Shown here in pieces: positions 1 to 12,883 of a stretch of DNA of 64,000 nucleotides; the first letter of the stretch is position 1; each line of letters begins with the position of its first letter. The translations under genes were made by a program, and so were the position numbers. The DNA lies in assembly GCA_015680685.1 (NCBI GenBank), contig MNCI01030582.1, positions 262,326-326,325 of the forward strand. Direction: 5' to 3'. The stretch is from Gnetum montanum. Its lineage: Eukaryota > Streptophyta > Gnetopsida > Gnetales > Gnetaceae. A model generated the notes under the pieces. That model was not told the DNA's origin, ran no database searches, and saw nothing but the letters and a program-made list of their open reading frames with translations.

Positions 1-1350
1 CAAGATAGAGGTGTTGGGCCACCAACAATTTTACCAGCTTCATGGGAATGCCCTTGTGGTCTTTCTTAGTATCCAACCACTCTTCAATGTCCCCTTTGTG
101 GTTTAGATCCTTGTTAGTCTTTTCGCCTATAAGTACACCTTCAGAGGGGACACCAAAGAGATTTGAAAAAAGATCATTTGTAATCTCAAAGACCACCTGC
201 ATGTTGTGAACTTGTGTGTGGAAGTGGTTGACACTCTCTATGAAAGAGTTGACAAGGGAAATCATCTCTGCTATCAGGATGCTTGGGTTCATGGCCAAAA
301 AGAGGTCTATGAGACTAGCCTATTGAAGGTTTTTGGTAATCCTTTCTAGGGTCTCATGGCATAACTAGCAATGTGAACCATCAACCTCACCATACTTGAA
401 AAGAATATTGGCCTCAGTGCATCCTAAGATAATCACTATGATCTCCCTAGACTTGGCTACAGCTATAGTGAACAAAAATAAAATCAGAAATGTGATGAAA
501 ATGTAAAAATAAAAAATGCATGAAAATAAACAAGTGACACAACTTACCTGGCACAAACGGTGTGAGGAATGGCGGTACTTGGACTAAAACCTCTTCCATA
601 GTGGGTATTCGAGATGCCCACTCAACATCCAACTAGTCGAGATCCTAGCACTTCACATAGGATTTGGAGTACTTAGTAGGGTAATTTTCCATGTTCACCC
701 AAATTTTCCCTATGACACTAGCATGCATGTTCTCAGTAGATGAGAACTCTTGTAGGGATTTTCGGACTAGGGCTAATGTCCCTTCTATGTCGTGAAGGCT
801 ATCTTCATTAATAAAAAATCTGGTAATAGGAAAAAGGGTAATAAGCATTCCAAGTCATGAGATAAAAAAAATCATCATCAGAGTAGGGCTCATCCTCCAG
901 TGTAGTAAACTATTCCAGGTGGGTTTTGAAAGAACATGCCTACATGGTGGGCAATGAATACAATGTTGTATTTATGATAGCACTTGAACTCAAGCATCTT
1001 CCAGATCCAAGATAAGGGTTTGAGACCTCTTAGGCATTGTCTTGAACTCTGTACCCCTTCTCATTCAACAGGTTCATTTGACATAAATTTTAAAATGCCT
1101 CGATTTGTCCCAGGCAATAACATTTCAACTAGGACACCTACTACTTTAGCAGATAAGTGTGACCATAGGATCACATTGAAGTGGTGAAGTAGGAATTCCA
1201 AGAATTCCTATGCATTCTTTCAAAACTAGACCACCTAGTATCCTATATGTGCATGTGGTGTAGGGACATTAGGCACGAGATTCCTCATAAAGCACAAGAT
1301 CCCTACTCGTTCAACCATGATAAGGGTAGGCTTTAATAGGACCCTATAGT
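1..1350 (-). pseudogene. Antisense ORF of element A (partial, decayed)
   Basis: Minus-strand coding remnants at 1-365, 365-848 and about 900-1345 match the antisense ORF of element D (42800-44690) segment by segment. Shared features include an NPPG/D-x-VYY-x-GG stretch, an EYPT/NYPTKY stretch and an F-x-x-LFG(I/V)PS-G stretch near a viral-type 'EEWL' block. The product family is not recognised; it is a globular protein with no visible membrane segment or catalytic signature. The reading frame is broken by stops. It lies upstream of A's RT on the opposite strand, the same place and orientation as in D and G. Function is unknown. Confidence 0.6.
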
Positions 1351-1444
1351 ACCACAGTAATGAAAATGTCAGTATTAGAAAAGTGTAATAAAAATAATGA
1401 AAGTAATAAACAAATGATGCATAAAATAAAAAAAACTTAAAAAA

Positions 1445-1870
1445 TTCTTCTAGTTATTGGTCATGCTACTACAGAGCGTGACACATTTTAATTTTTTTAA
1501 AGCCTTTGTCATGCTCCCAGGGAGCATGACAACTATGGAACAACTAACAAAGAGTGAAAAATTTTACTAAGTGTTGGTCATGCTCTTAGGGAGTATGAAA
1601 ACTACATATTCATTGACCAAAAAAGTTGTACAAATTTTTTAGGAGAAGCATGAAAACTATAAAATAACTAGCAAAAATTTGAAAAAAATTTCTAAGTATT
1701 GGTCACACTCCTAGGGAGCATGACAATGGTAGAATGTGAAAAAATTTTCCAAGTGTTGGTCATGCTCCTAGGGAGCATAACAATGGTGAAATATGCAAAA
1801 TTTTCCAAATGTAGAATGTAGTAGTTCCAAAAATTTTCTAAATTTTTGGTCATGCTCTCAGGGATGCCCC
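1445..1870. repeat. Dispersed palindromic repeat, GTCATGCTCC/GGGAGCATGAC type
   Basis: Six to seven related units, each a near-perfect inverted repeat with a 0-2 nt loop, occur about every 60-90 nt (near 1452, 1508, 1571, 1640, 1701, 1758 and 1849). Most follow a TTTTCTAAGTGTTGGT-like lead-in. The best unit (1507-1530) pairs 11 nt on each side. The units resemble the palindromes found in the U3 parts of several LTRs in this window. Confidence 0.6.
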
Positions 1871-3079
1871 AAAGCTTGATAACCAACACGAGACACCCAT
1901 GGAACCCTTGTCCTATCCCATTGCATAGAACATGTAGGAAACCCTTGTTATGCGACATGAAACATGAAGTGCCCAAAACCTTCTTGATGCACTATGCTAA
2001 ATGGTATTTATAAAACCATTGTCCCATCCTGCCACGTGGGACACAAAGAAAACCTTGCCCCATCCCATTACGCCTAACACCTAGAAGCCTGTGACAAAAC
2101 CTTGCCCAATGCCATGGCCTAGGACACCCTCAAACCCTTTACACCATAAAAAAAACTCACACACACACACACAAGATTCATGGTGTGCACTCCCTCCCCA
2201 GCCATGATAGTGGTAGTAGTAGTGGTGGCCATAGCACAATGGTCGTGATGACGGTGGCAATGGTGGTGGTCCCTGCCCATGGTAGGCCACCCTCTAAACC
2301 CCAAGACCCTGAAGCATACACATATGGGAAGAAAAAATGTAATGAGAAATCATGAGTGTAGTGTGATAGCCTTCTTGGAAGATAGTGCCTCTTGGCACTC
2401 TTTGATGTGTGTCCTAGGAGGATGCCATAGGGTGTGCTTGCCTTCATCAACATCGGTAAGGTTGGGGTGTCTACACTCGCTCGTACATGCCATCTTCTTA
2501 TTGTCAAGCTCTGGCTCTTCTGTTGTCATGCTTTGTGGGTGATATGCTTTGTCTTGTCCATGCTATGCTCAAATGACTATTGGATCTAAAGGTGAAAATG
2601 ATTGGTTTACCATGGGCAAACCCCTATTTATACCCTTTAGGGTCAAACGACACGTCATCCTTTGAGGATGTTCCATGGTCCACATGTAATGTGGAACATC
2701 TTGTGTCCCATGTGTAACATGGAACATCCCATGTCCTACGTAGTGTAACACCCAGAGTTAGAAAAATCTTCTACATTTTTTAGTTTTTTACAATTAAATT
2801 TTTTTTTACATTTCTTTTTCTTACCTGATGAACGTTCATCTTGGCCCCTTACTTCAAACCTTTTAAACCTTACTTAGATTTACACCGTATGCAGAGTCTA
2901 TGGTCTGCTATGACCTTAAACTAGAAATTTTGTGACCATTCGAGGCTACAACAAAGAACACAAAAAAAAAATATACATAAATAAATCACTTTAGATGTTC
3001 CATAGTTGATTTTCATAGCATTGTCTTTCTTATTTTATGCATTTTGCTTCATTAAAATAGGTGTTTCTTGACATTTTTC

Positions 3080-3093
3080 TAGTTATCTTGCAG
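3080..3093 (+). promoter_or_regulatory. Putative 3' splice site before element A pol
   Basis: A T-rich stretch ends in TTGCAG just before the RT-containing frame begins. Element D has the same arrangement (TTTTGCAG ending at 45548), which suggests that both are acceptors of an intron lying between protease and RT, as known for Ogre elements. Confidence 0.55.
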
Positions 3094-6000
3094 GATCTCT
3101 TGAGAAAATGAACACATATGAGAGTCTTCATTCGCCTTTAGCCTTGGCTGGACCTTATGGCAAACTCATGAGATGCATAAACACAAAACTTTGGGACTTC
3201 AAACCGCATCCTTATGACACCAACAAAGCATCCCAAGAGACATTACTACAGTGGCTAGAACATCTAGTCCAAGCTCTAGACTTAGAAGTAGGTGACGTGA
3301 CTGAGGATCCCCTCATAGAAGTCCTTGTAACAACATGTAAAGGTGAGGCAAAAACATTGAAGCTTAGATTCTTACTAGAGCCTCAAATCCAACAAAGCAT
3401 CTCTAGAGTTCTTAGCGATAATGTCAAGGCATTTACATAGTCTTACAAAGACATGCTAGGCTTAGACCCACATATAATACAACATAACATTATCTTAGAT
3501 CCACTTGTTAAAATAGTTAAAAAAAAGGCTTGTAAAATCAAGCCTGAGATCATGTTGGCTGTTCGTGATGAGATCCCTAAACTTTACCAAGCCAGTTTCA
3601 TCTAGTTAGTTAACTATGCAGACTAGGTTTCAAACATTATAGTTGTACCCAAGAAAAATGGAGGTATAAACATTTGCATAGATTTTTGAGACTTAAACAA
3701 GGCAACCATTAAAGATGATTTCCCATTGCCTAGTATTGACTAACTCATTGAAACTATGGCTAGTCATGCCTTGTTGTCCTTCATGGATGGGTTCTTGGGG
3801 TACAAGAAAATTCACATCAACCCAAAGCACCCACTTATTACTACTTTCATGACCCCTTGGGCTACATTTTATTATACAATGATGCCCTTTGGATTAAAGA
3901 ATGTAGGAGCAACATATGAACATGAAATAACATACATCTTTAGTGACTATTTGTTGGAATTCCTCAATGACTATGTTGACAACATAGCAATTAAGTCTAA
4001 GATGGCTCATGACCGCACGAATGACTTGGACTGTGTTCTCAAATGTTGTTGTAGACATGACCTTTGGATTAATCCTAAAAAGTGTGTCTTTGGTATTAAA
4101 TTTGGTCGCATGTTAGGCTTTGTGGTATTAGAAATAGGAGTACGCATAGACCTTGACAAAGTTAAGGCTATCACCAACTTGGCACCACCATCACACCTTA
4201 AGGAGTTATGTGGGTTACAAGGTAGGATACAGTTCATACATAGGTTTATCAAAAGGTTGACTAAAAAGTTACAACCAATGCAACATCTACTCAAAAAAGG
4301 GATCAACTTTGAGTGGACAGCTCAATTCCAAGAGGCATTTAACAACCTAATAGAGGAACTGGCTCAACTTCCAATAGTTTATCCTCCACAAAGAGATAAA
4401 TCATTCTACATCTACCTTGAAACCTCAAACATGTCCATTGCTTCCCTACTTTGTCAAAAGCAAGACGATGGTTTCAAGGTTCTTGTTTACTACCTAAGCC
4501 ATGCGTTAGTAGCCCATGAGGTGAAGTATAATGATGTGGAGAAAAACTGTCTTGCCTTAGTCTTTGCGTTTAAAAATGGAGACACTACCTTTTCTGCAAT
4601 CAAGTCAATTCCATCTATAAAAGAAATGTACTTAGGGCTATTACAAAAAACATATATGAAAGTAGTAGAATAGTAAGATGGAAGGTAATGACCGCAAAGT
4701 TTGACCTACATTCCATAGCACAGGTGTCCATAAAAGGTCAAGCAATAGTTGCTTAACTCCTGGCTTCACTTATAGATGATCAAACAACAATAAATCTAGA
4801 ATTCCTGGATGAGCATGTTAATAGTATAAGCCAAGTACCTACAAATTTTGAGGCCATTTTACACTTTGATAGTGCTTTGGCCACACATGGTGGTATTGCC
4901 ACTACAATCATCATATTCCCGTTTGGGGAGATCTAACCCTTCTCATACCACTTTGCATTTATTTGTACAAACAACATGGCAGAACACGAAGCTCTCCTTA
5001 GAGGCATTTTAGCAGCTCAAGAGTTAGGAATTCAAAACATAGTAGTATGAGGTAATTCACAGCTAGTTATTAACCAAGTCATGGATGTCTATTCTTGTAA
5101 AGCATAACATCTAAAAATTTACTGTGATTTGGAAAAACACTTTCTTAAATAATTTGAAAGCATAGATGTCCAACATATCCCCCACAATGAAAATTCCATA
5201 GCTGATGCACTAGCTACTCTAGCCTTAAGCATATCACCAAACATGTTTTCTACTTTACCTATTTCAATAGTGGATTTTACTAAACCTATAACTCATGCAA
5301 CAAGCATTGCATCCATAAGTAAAGCTCACACCCAAGAGTGGTATGATGACATCAAGACATATCTCCAACAGGGAGAGCCTCCACAAAACTTAACATCTAC
5401 CGAAAAGGATGTAGTGAAAAAATGATCATGGTAGTACATCCTTGTAGGTGATAATACCTTAGTTCATAGATCTTATGATGGGATACTATTAACTTGTGTT
5501 AGAGGTAGTGAAGCACCAAAGATCATTGACCAAGTCCATGAGGGACTATGTGGGGGTCATATAGCTCCTAGGGAAATGGCAGCAAAAATTTGACATCTAG
5601 GCTATTATTGACCTTACATGGAGCACGATTGCATCTCCAAGGTCAGGACATGTGATGTGTGTCAATGGAATGGGAACCTAATGCATGTGTCACCTACTAA
5701 ACTACATACTACGTACATCACATGGTCATTTCAATGTTGGGGGTTGGACATCATAGGGCCTATAACACCTAAGTCTTCCACAGGACATAGCTTCATCATT
5801 ACTGCAACTAAGTATTTCACAAAGTGGGTTTAAGCTATTCCCCTTAGGAAGACAACATCCTAGAAAGTTTGCAAATTCATCCTTGACAACATAGTCACTC
5901 GATTTAGTTTCCCCATGACTATAGTCACAGACAACAAGCCACAATTTACCACTATAGGAACCAAAAACTTCTGTGAACACCTTGGCATCAAACACTCTTT

Positions 6001-6566
6001 TTTGTCACCATACTACCCTTAGGCAAATGGTTAAGCGAAGGCTACAAACAAGGTCAACATCAACTTCCTAAAGAGAATTCTTAACAATAACAAGCAATGA
6101 TAGCACGAATAATTAGTCTATGCACTATGGGCCTATTGCACGATATGTAGAACCATGATAGGTAAAATGCCATATAGTCTTATGTATGGATCTAAAGTAG
6201 TGTTGCCTATTGAATTTTACATCCTGTCACTCTGCCTATTCCTCTCAAACTTCATGGATGAGGTTCAGATTAATGAGTTGAGAACCATCAATCTCAACTC
6301 TATAGAGGAGGAGCACATCCAAATGCTTGATTGCATTGAGTGGTACCAAGAGAAGCAACAACAAAAGCATCATCACAATCAACATCAACACCTTATTAAA
6401 AAAGGGGACTTGGTCCTCAAGGTTGTTTGCAAGACTTTTAAAAAATTCTTAGGTAACCATGAAGGACCTTTCTTCATCACTAAGGCATATGATAACAGAG
6501 CCTTCAAGCTTGCTGATCTAGATGGCAATGAGTTTGCCAATCCTGTTAACCACTCATACATGAAGT
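3094..6566 (+). pseudogene. Element A pol: RT, RNase H, second RNase H, integrase (decayed)
   Basis: The plus-strand frame from ATG 3108 shows the lead-in domain (3108-3440), then RT from about 3470 with FMDGF, MMPFGLKNVGATY and the active-site region at 3970-3990, which reads YVDN instead of YVDD. RNase H follows (about 4380-4780), then a second RNase H (4858-5230, HFDSA start) and integrase (5430-6566) with HHCC-like residues, an LDIIGPI block and VTDN. The position of the third catalytic acid reads Lys (AKATNK at 6034-6051). Two RNase H domains are a hallmark of the TAT lineage. There are many in-frame stops and at least one frameshift. The last codons are displaced to 24867 by element B. 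Confidence 0.85.
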
Positions 6567-7403
6567 TGATGAATCGTGATTCATTAGGTCATGATATCAT
6601 GGCCATGATATTGTGGATTGGCTCACGATATCATGGCTTCTATGCAGGCCTATAAATACACCTTAGGCACATGGTGAAGAGAGTTAGGTTTTCATTAGAA
6701 ATTATTTTTCATTGTTAGTTTTTTTTTCTCAACCCTTTCTCCTAGTGCATGCCCGCAATGTGACGATTGTAATTGTATGACATCCTTTATTCAAGCCTGA
6801 TGTACTTGGACACGCACATGACTAGAAATAAAGATCGAGATTACTTCATCATTGCAACATTCACTTAGTTTGATTATTTAATTTTTATTTTTATTTATTG
6901 CTTTCGTAGTTAATATCTCTTCACCCTAAAATCCTTAAACATGAAATGAGTATGACTTAATCACAAGCATTTAAGTGTGACTACTTGGTAACCTAGTAGT
7001 GTACCTAGGATCTATGCTTGAAAATCCTAGTAGTAGTCATGCATGAGGTCCAAGATGTGTACAGATGATTAAGGGACAGATGCTCATTGCACTTAGGTTA
7101 GCTTAGATTCTCTCTCCCACTTCCTATTAGCTTAACTATCTCTCCCTTTTCCTTCTATCTTAATCAAAGTTATTTTCCATTGCCTCTAGGAGTAGTACTA
7201 ACTTAGGACCACATCATGCACCTCACTCTAGACTAAACCATATGTGAAAAAGAAAATACTAGTTTAGGTGGGAAGATAGTGAACTATGATCAATGAGTAA
7301 CTATCTAGATACCACAACTAGCCTGTTTGTGGAGTTCGACCGGATTATGCATGAAACACTCGTATTCATATGGTTGATTGTAGGGGTACCTCACCACTCA
7401 TCA
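6567..7403 (+). repeat. 5' LTR of element B
   Basis: It matches 24002-24866 over its whole length, with mostly C/T and G/A differences. It begins TGATGAATCG and ends ACTCATCA. A TATAAATA box lies at 6651-6658. Upstream of it are remnants of GATATC palindromes that are better preserved in the right LTR. Integrase-like reading from element A runs a short way into it by chance. Confidence 0.88.
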
Positions 7404-7404
7404 T

Positions 7405-7422
7405 TGGTGCCATTGCCAAGGA
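7405..7422 (+). other. Primer binding site of element B (tRNA-Asp type)
   Basis: TGGTGCCATTGCCAAGG starts two nt after the left LTR. It differs only by transitions from TGGCGCCGTTGCCGGGG, the complement of the 3' end of plant tRNA-Asp, which is the usual primer of Athila and related elements. Confidence 0.75.
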
Positions 7423-7540
7423 TGGTGTTAGTTATTTAGATTATTTATATCATACAAGATCATTGTAACCATTATTAATGATATATCCTTTAGAAAATAA
7501 ATTAAATTAAATTCAATTAAGTCACACATCATGCACAACC

Positions 7541-8730
7541 ATGTCTCTCTCACAAGACTATGATAACAAAACAACCAGTAAGGAAATTCATTGGAGAACC
7601 AATGAATTATACAATGATGAAGATGAAGTTTGGAGTACCCAATCTGATGTAGGTGTTTCCTATGAACATAAACGAAGACAACATCATTCCAACTCACGAA
7701 TGCATAACATACCTAGTGATGATGAACCCCTACTAGCCACTACGAGCCTAATAGAAATACAAGAGGCCATTCAAATATCCCATAGGCATTATAAGGAAAG
7801 TTGTCTACCCAGGCTTGACTTAACCAACTTTTCTAAGTTTTCAGGAGGCTACAATTTAGATCCACAACATCATCTACAAGCCTTCCATGATGCCTGTGCA
7901 TGGAACAACACTGATAATGGGTGGTAAAAACTTAAGCTCTGTCCTATGACACTCGTTGGCCAAGAAAAAGTATGGTATAGGTCATTAAAACAAAAATCAA
8001 TTCGATGTTGGCCAACAATGGTAGAACTCTTCAACGAAAGATATGAAACCTATGCAAGAGTGTTAGCCTTGAGGAAAAAAATCCAAGAATGGAAACAACC
8101 ACAACATGAACCCTTGGACATGTCCTTAGACAGATATTATGCATTATTAAACAACTACCTCGGCCATGGATTCTCTAAGGAAAGGCTAATGTACCATATC
8201 ATAGATGGGCTCCGTAATGAAACAAGGGAGACCCTATGGATGTATGCTCGAGGTCAACTATATGAGCTACGAACCCATCAATTCCAAGAGCTTATCAAGT
8301 ATGTAGAAAAAGAAGAAGAAGAAATGGCTAAATGGGAGAATGCTAAAAAATCTCAATAGGCCCAAAAATCAATAAGGGCCCAGGATTATGAAGAGGAGAA
8401 ATCAACTCACCACAAGGAGGTGGAACTATCTTTGCCAATACTACAATCGTTGGATGAAGTTGAGACAAAGATCAATAGGATGATGGACTGGATACACAAA
8501 AAATGTGGAGAATATGTCAACATAATTGGAGATAGAGTTATGAAAACCCAAGAAATAGGAAAAAAACACCTTTAGACGATCAGAAAGAAGGGTTGAAAAG
8601 AATAAGAACTTAACTACCAATTATATGTATCAATGTAACATTTGCCTATATGATCACCCCAAGGGCCAATGCCCAACCTTGTCACATCTACATAAGCATT
8701 GGGGAAGAGTGTTACATCCAGAGTTCGTAC
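7541..8730 (+). pseudogene. Element B gag (Athila-like capsid and zinc knuckle)
   Basis: The reading begins at ATG 7541. The capsid region (about 7810-8330) shows the retrotransposon gag pattern F-S-G-G-x-N-x-DP-x-x-HL, then the lead-in to W-x-x-SL, then GHGFSKERL and a hydrophobic helix, the layout of Athila gag. A single stop at 7925 and one shift break it. A knuckle at 8636-8674 reads C-x2-C-x3-H-x4-C, one residue shorter than the canonical CX2CX4HX4C. A Ser/Pro/Tyr-rich tail continues with stops to about 9330. It would form the particle core. No protease follows it. Confidence 0.75.
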
Positions 8731-10555
8731 AGAAATACTATGTTCGATCATAGTGGCAACAATCCTAGTCATGGGGGAGGCCATCCCCAAATTGGTTATA
8801 CCCTTCATACCATCTGAACCTAAGTGCTTACCAAGTTCAACATCTTGTTTCCCCAACTAGTTCAACATCTTCTACCTCACCACATTATTACTATTCTCCT
8901 CAATACTATCAACCCATATCCTCTTTGACAAGGTAACCACCTCATGTACCTTATACTTCTCTTCAATTTCAAAATTCTCATCCTTCACCTCCTTCTACAT
9001 CGCCACCAATTGTACTTGAAGGTTTTGCACTGCAGCATTAACCCAAGAAAGTTACTTGTGCAACTACTAATAACAATAGTAGAAACTCATGACACCAAAG
9101 GTGTCCTTTCTTTAGACATGACCGTAGAAAGGGACACCATAGTTTAGAAACCACTACATTCGCCAACTTAGCACAAATCCAACACTGTGGTGCATCTTCC
9201 TCTTCAAACCCAATGCCTCATGTTACCATATCAGGGCCACCACTCGATACTCCAACAACCATGGGGCCCAATGAATATAGCCACATGGGGAGACATGTTG
9301 ATCCTTGCATACCATCTTACAGTTACAAGTAGCATAGTGGGTCAACTCCTTATAAATTAACCACATCTTGTAACTTGTCCCACTATGTCAACTCTAATCA
9401 ATTGTGTGAACCCCAATGTGGTAGGTATGAACAAGTCCCAATATTTCCAACATGCAAGGATCCCAACCTTCCATTTATTAATTATAGCCATGCTCAACCA
9501 TTTAGCTATGGGGGATATCCCCCATTCTAACAAGCAAAATTAATAAATCTTTTTTCTTTTCTTTAATTTTACAATTTTTTATTTTCTAGTTTTTCATCTT
9601 TCAAATTATTATTTTATCTTTTTATTTTATCTTTTTTATGAGTAATATCATTTATGAATAAAGCACTCATGTGGTTCATTGGTTGAGGTGTTGTTATATG
9701 TTATTAAGCCACAAGTGACTAATTATTTGGATAGCGAGCTCACCACATCCAACCACCCATTCTATTAATAAGAGGTTCTACCCTGGGTACAATGATATTC
9801 CTAATCATTAAAACTTAAAGTAACCTTGTGTTATTATACCTAGAGTGAAGAAGGATGGACTAAGTAGGAATGGCCAGGGTGTGACATCAAGGGGACTTGT
9901 GGATTCTCTTTGGTGACATCTATAGGCATTATCATGTAGCATGGTTGTACTAAGATCCTTGTAGATCTAATAAAAAATGGAAGTAAGAGTAATCAAAAGG
10001 CACTTAATCAAGAAATCTCAATGTTGTTCTAGTGGGTCCCACTGGAAAGACATGCACCTATGCCTGAAGGTAGGTGACTTCTTTGGCTTAAGCATTCATT
10101 CAAAAAAGAAAGAAAGAGAGCAATAAGAGTGTGCCAAAGTGGCCACACAAAAAGAAAAAGAAAAGATCAAGCTCAAAGTGCCACAAAGCAATTTCAAATC
10201 ACTCCTCCCTTGAACAAAACACCAAGTGATCATACACTTAGCTATCATGAGCTCTTATGGTTGTCCATTATTGGATAAAACAATTGCACATAAATTTTTT
10301 GAAATTCATCATCACCCAAAGGAAATTATTAAGGGTATACAATTTCATCTCCTTGCTTATACTGGGAAATTAAAATTGTGATACCACCTAATCAAAGTGG
10401 GCCAAATATTAAAACTTTTTGAGGACATTTTCACAAAAATTCCTAACTATAAATAACACAGAATAAGAGCTGAATCCATTAAGGCAAGACATAAGGTATA
10501 ACTTAACTTTGGTAAGAAACCTTACTAATTACTAATCTTGTGTGATTGCAGATGG
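8731..10555. other. Gag tail remnant and AT-rich spacer of element B
   Basis: From 8731 to about 9530 there is broken coding-like sequence continuing the gag frame (Pro/Ser/Tyr-rich). From 9530 to 10555 I see only AT-rich non-coding sequence, with T-runs near 9545-9640 and a purine-rich stretch at 10105-10165. It ends in TACTAATCTTGTGTGATTGC followed by AG, a branch-point and acceptor-like signal directly before the ATG of the second ORF. The place where pol would be expected holds no RT, RNase H or integrase motif. Confidence 0.6.
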
Positions 10556-10556
10556 T

Positions 10557-12878
10557 CCCAAAGCATGAACAACAAGAAGGGCCCTCTCAAGGTGTGTCAA
10601 AGCAACCCAGGAGAGGTAGAAGATAAGCATCTCCTAAACAACGTGTAGAGCAAGAGGCATAATCTTTTAGCATCCATCAAGAGACTCCTGCTACTATACA
10701 ATCAAGATAGATAGAAGGAGGAGCTGCTGCAGTGCCTAAATAGGGACAACAACTCATGTTGTCCCTGGAATGTGTTCAGGCCATCCATGAAAATTCCACA
10801 TCGGCTGCAGTGATTGTGGAATTGAACTTTGGGCCTTTCATGGAATTCACTCCTAAGGTTGTTAGAGACCAACTCAAAGGATCTCCATTATGACCTATCC
10901 TCTCTGAAAATGGTGCCTAGTACTTAGGAGAAATGTCCTAATTTTGGAACAATAAGGAAGAAGGCACCATAGTCAACATTTGTGGTGTGTTTGTATATTT
11001 TTCTACCAAGGCCATCTTAGAAGTGTTGAACCTTCTGAATATAGGGCTAAAAATTGCTCCCCTGTCCACTCACTTAGATGTTGATGTGTAAAACATTTGG
11101 TTGGATAGGATGTATGACAAAGAAGACAAGACATATGAAGAGTTAACGCTGGAAAGGATATACTTGAAGATTGACACTTATCACACCTTCCCCACGAGAG
11201 GATTAAAAGGAATCTCAACATATGTGGTAAGAGGAAGTGCGATATTGATGGAAAAGGCTAATGCTAACCTTCCTTATCTATATCTCATGGAGATATTGAG
11301 GTGGTTTGAAGAACACAAGATAGGGAAGTTCACATTACCCTTCCCTTGTCTCATTAGGAAGCTATGAAAATGTGCTAGTATTTTGGGGTACACCAATGAC
11401 ATCCTTAGAAGATCCTAGAATGATTCATTCGCTGAATTGCTGAAGCCACCAGCTCCAAGGAAAAGTGCTGGTGAGACACTAGAGCCAGAGTAAGAGCAAG
11501 AATAGATGGTAGGACCCACTACAACTCAAAATATAGAGCCTAGTGAACTTCTAAGCATGAGGCCCAGTCAACAGCAAGAAGCAGAGCCCAGTTCAAGTCA
11601 GCAAGATCAACCGCTGCCACTACAGCAAGATTACTGACCATCGATGAGCCAGCTCAAGGCCATCATTGAGATGGTCAGTTGGGAAATTTGTGATGATGAT
11701 AATCTCTTCTACATCATCGATGAAATCATACAGTCCTCATTTTCTATCAATTGTGCACAGGGTGAGGTGTCCATCCAAACAGGAGGAGGGGAGACTCATT
11801 AGTCACAATAGATTTCAGGGAACGCTGCATCATTCTAGGTGCAATTAGAAATAGGTGAAGGGGCCATAGTGGTGGTCATGTAGTACTAGGATGCATTCGG
11901 AGCCATAGAAGTGGTCACAGAACACATCAACAAATATTTCAACATCCTTGTTGTGCCACTGGTTGATTTCACAGGAGCACGAGATGCTCAAACTCTAGCT
12001 GGTTTCTCAATAACTCATGCAGGGCATGAGGATGTTCTTGATTGATTGCTGGAAATGGGAGAAGTAATGACGTCCCTATTTGACATTCCACAAGATGTTA
12101 TGATAGCATAATCAAACCTCATCTCCACCAAAGGAAAGCTAGTCATGGTAGAGATCCGGGCCAAGCATGCGGAAGTAGAATTAGCAAGACTACAGGAGAG
12201 GCTCGTCACCCTGCAAGCTGCACAGCAGGACCCATCTTAGTTTGTTCTCGTAGATCAACTAGACACTTTCAGGATAGAAAAACCTAATAAATTTTTGGTG
12301 GAAAATAAAAGAGTGGTAGCGGAGAAAGAGAAGGTCGATTGGGATGCCTTTGAGGCACAAGTGCAAACCTACGCACATGCTAAGGCACTCAGAGCCTTAC
12401 AGGAGGAGAAGAAATAGCTTACTACTGACAACCTTCGGTTGACCACTATGGAAAAACAAAAGAATGTTCTCATGGAAAATTTTCAGCAATTACAAGAACA
12501 ATTGATTAGGATTAACTAAGACATGACCCATTTGGCCAAAGAGAATTGAACCCTCTCAATGAAGGAGGTATGCACAATCTGTTAGAACATGGCCATTGAA
12601 ATAAGTGCACGGAAAAACAAAGCCAAGCAGCATGAAAAGGTAAAGGAGCACTTCAGAGACTAGGAGGGAATGTACAAGAAAATAATAGAAAAGGAGATCC
12701 ATATGGCCAAGGCCCACATCAACTCTTTCAATGCTCAACACACTCATTGGTAGGCCATATTGGACACATATGCATTTGTCCACCAGGTGGAACTTAAAAG
12801 TTGGGACCTAAAAATTCAAGACCTCACAGAGTACATGGAATTGAAAAACTTGTGATATGCCAATCTATCCATGTTGAT
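10557..12878 (+). pseudogene. Element B second ORF, N-terminal part (extra, env-position ORF)
   Basis: Coding starts at ATG 10551 or just after the acceptor-like TTGCAG at 10545-10550. A basic N-terminus is followed by a globular domain (about 10760-11400) with an 'LPYLYLMEILRWF...LPFPCLIRKL' type helix pair, then a Gln/Pro-rich linker (11450-11640), then long Glu/Lys/Gln-rich helical sequence (12000-12878) typical of coiled coil. The layout is like the additional 3' ORF after a splice acceptor in Athila elements, but I cannot confirm homology. Many stops (mostly TAG) and shifts break it. Element F interrupts it at 12879; the rest is at 23331-23790. Confidence 0.5.
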
Positions 12879-12883
12879 AGAAG

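Larger units (their letters stand above)
1351..3093. other. Intron-like spacer of element A
   Basis: No convincing coding sequence is visible here. It contains a block of repeated short palindromes (1445-1870), an (AC)n run near 2159-2173 and a TATTTATA box at 2625-2632 that reads TATAAATA on the minus strand. Minus-strand ORFs at 2081-2507 start about 135 nt beyond that box; they could be a first exon of the antisense gene but show no similarity to D's first exon. One copy of the TTAAACTAG motif sits at 2903-2924. By analogy with D this is the left part of an intron separating protease from RT. Confidence 0.45.

Noticed and set aside
2178-2507. 109-aa minus-strand ORF downstream of a TATA-like box in A
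   Set aside because: It could be a first exon of the antisense gene but has no similarity to D's exon 1 and includes simple-repeat codons, so it is not called as a gene.
7405-7422. tRNA gene
   Set aside because: Only the primer-complementary segment is present; no tRNA body or A/B boxes were seen here or elsewhere in the window.
10105-10165. Polypurine tract of a further element
   Set aside because: No LTR start follows it and it is inside B's spacer.
12290-12550. Coiled-coil host gene
   Set aside because: It lies between B's gag and B's 3' LTR and continues beyond element F, so it is part of element B.
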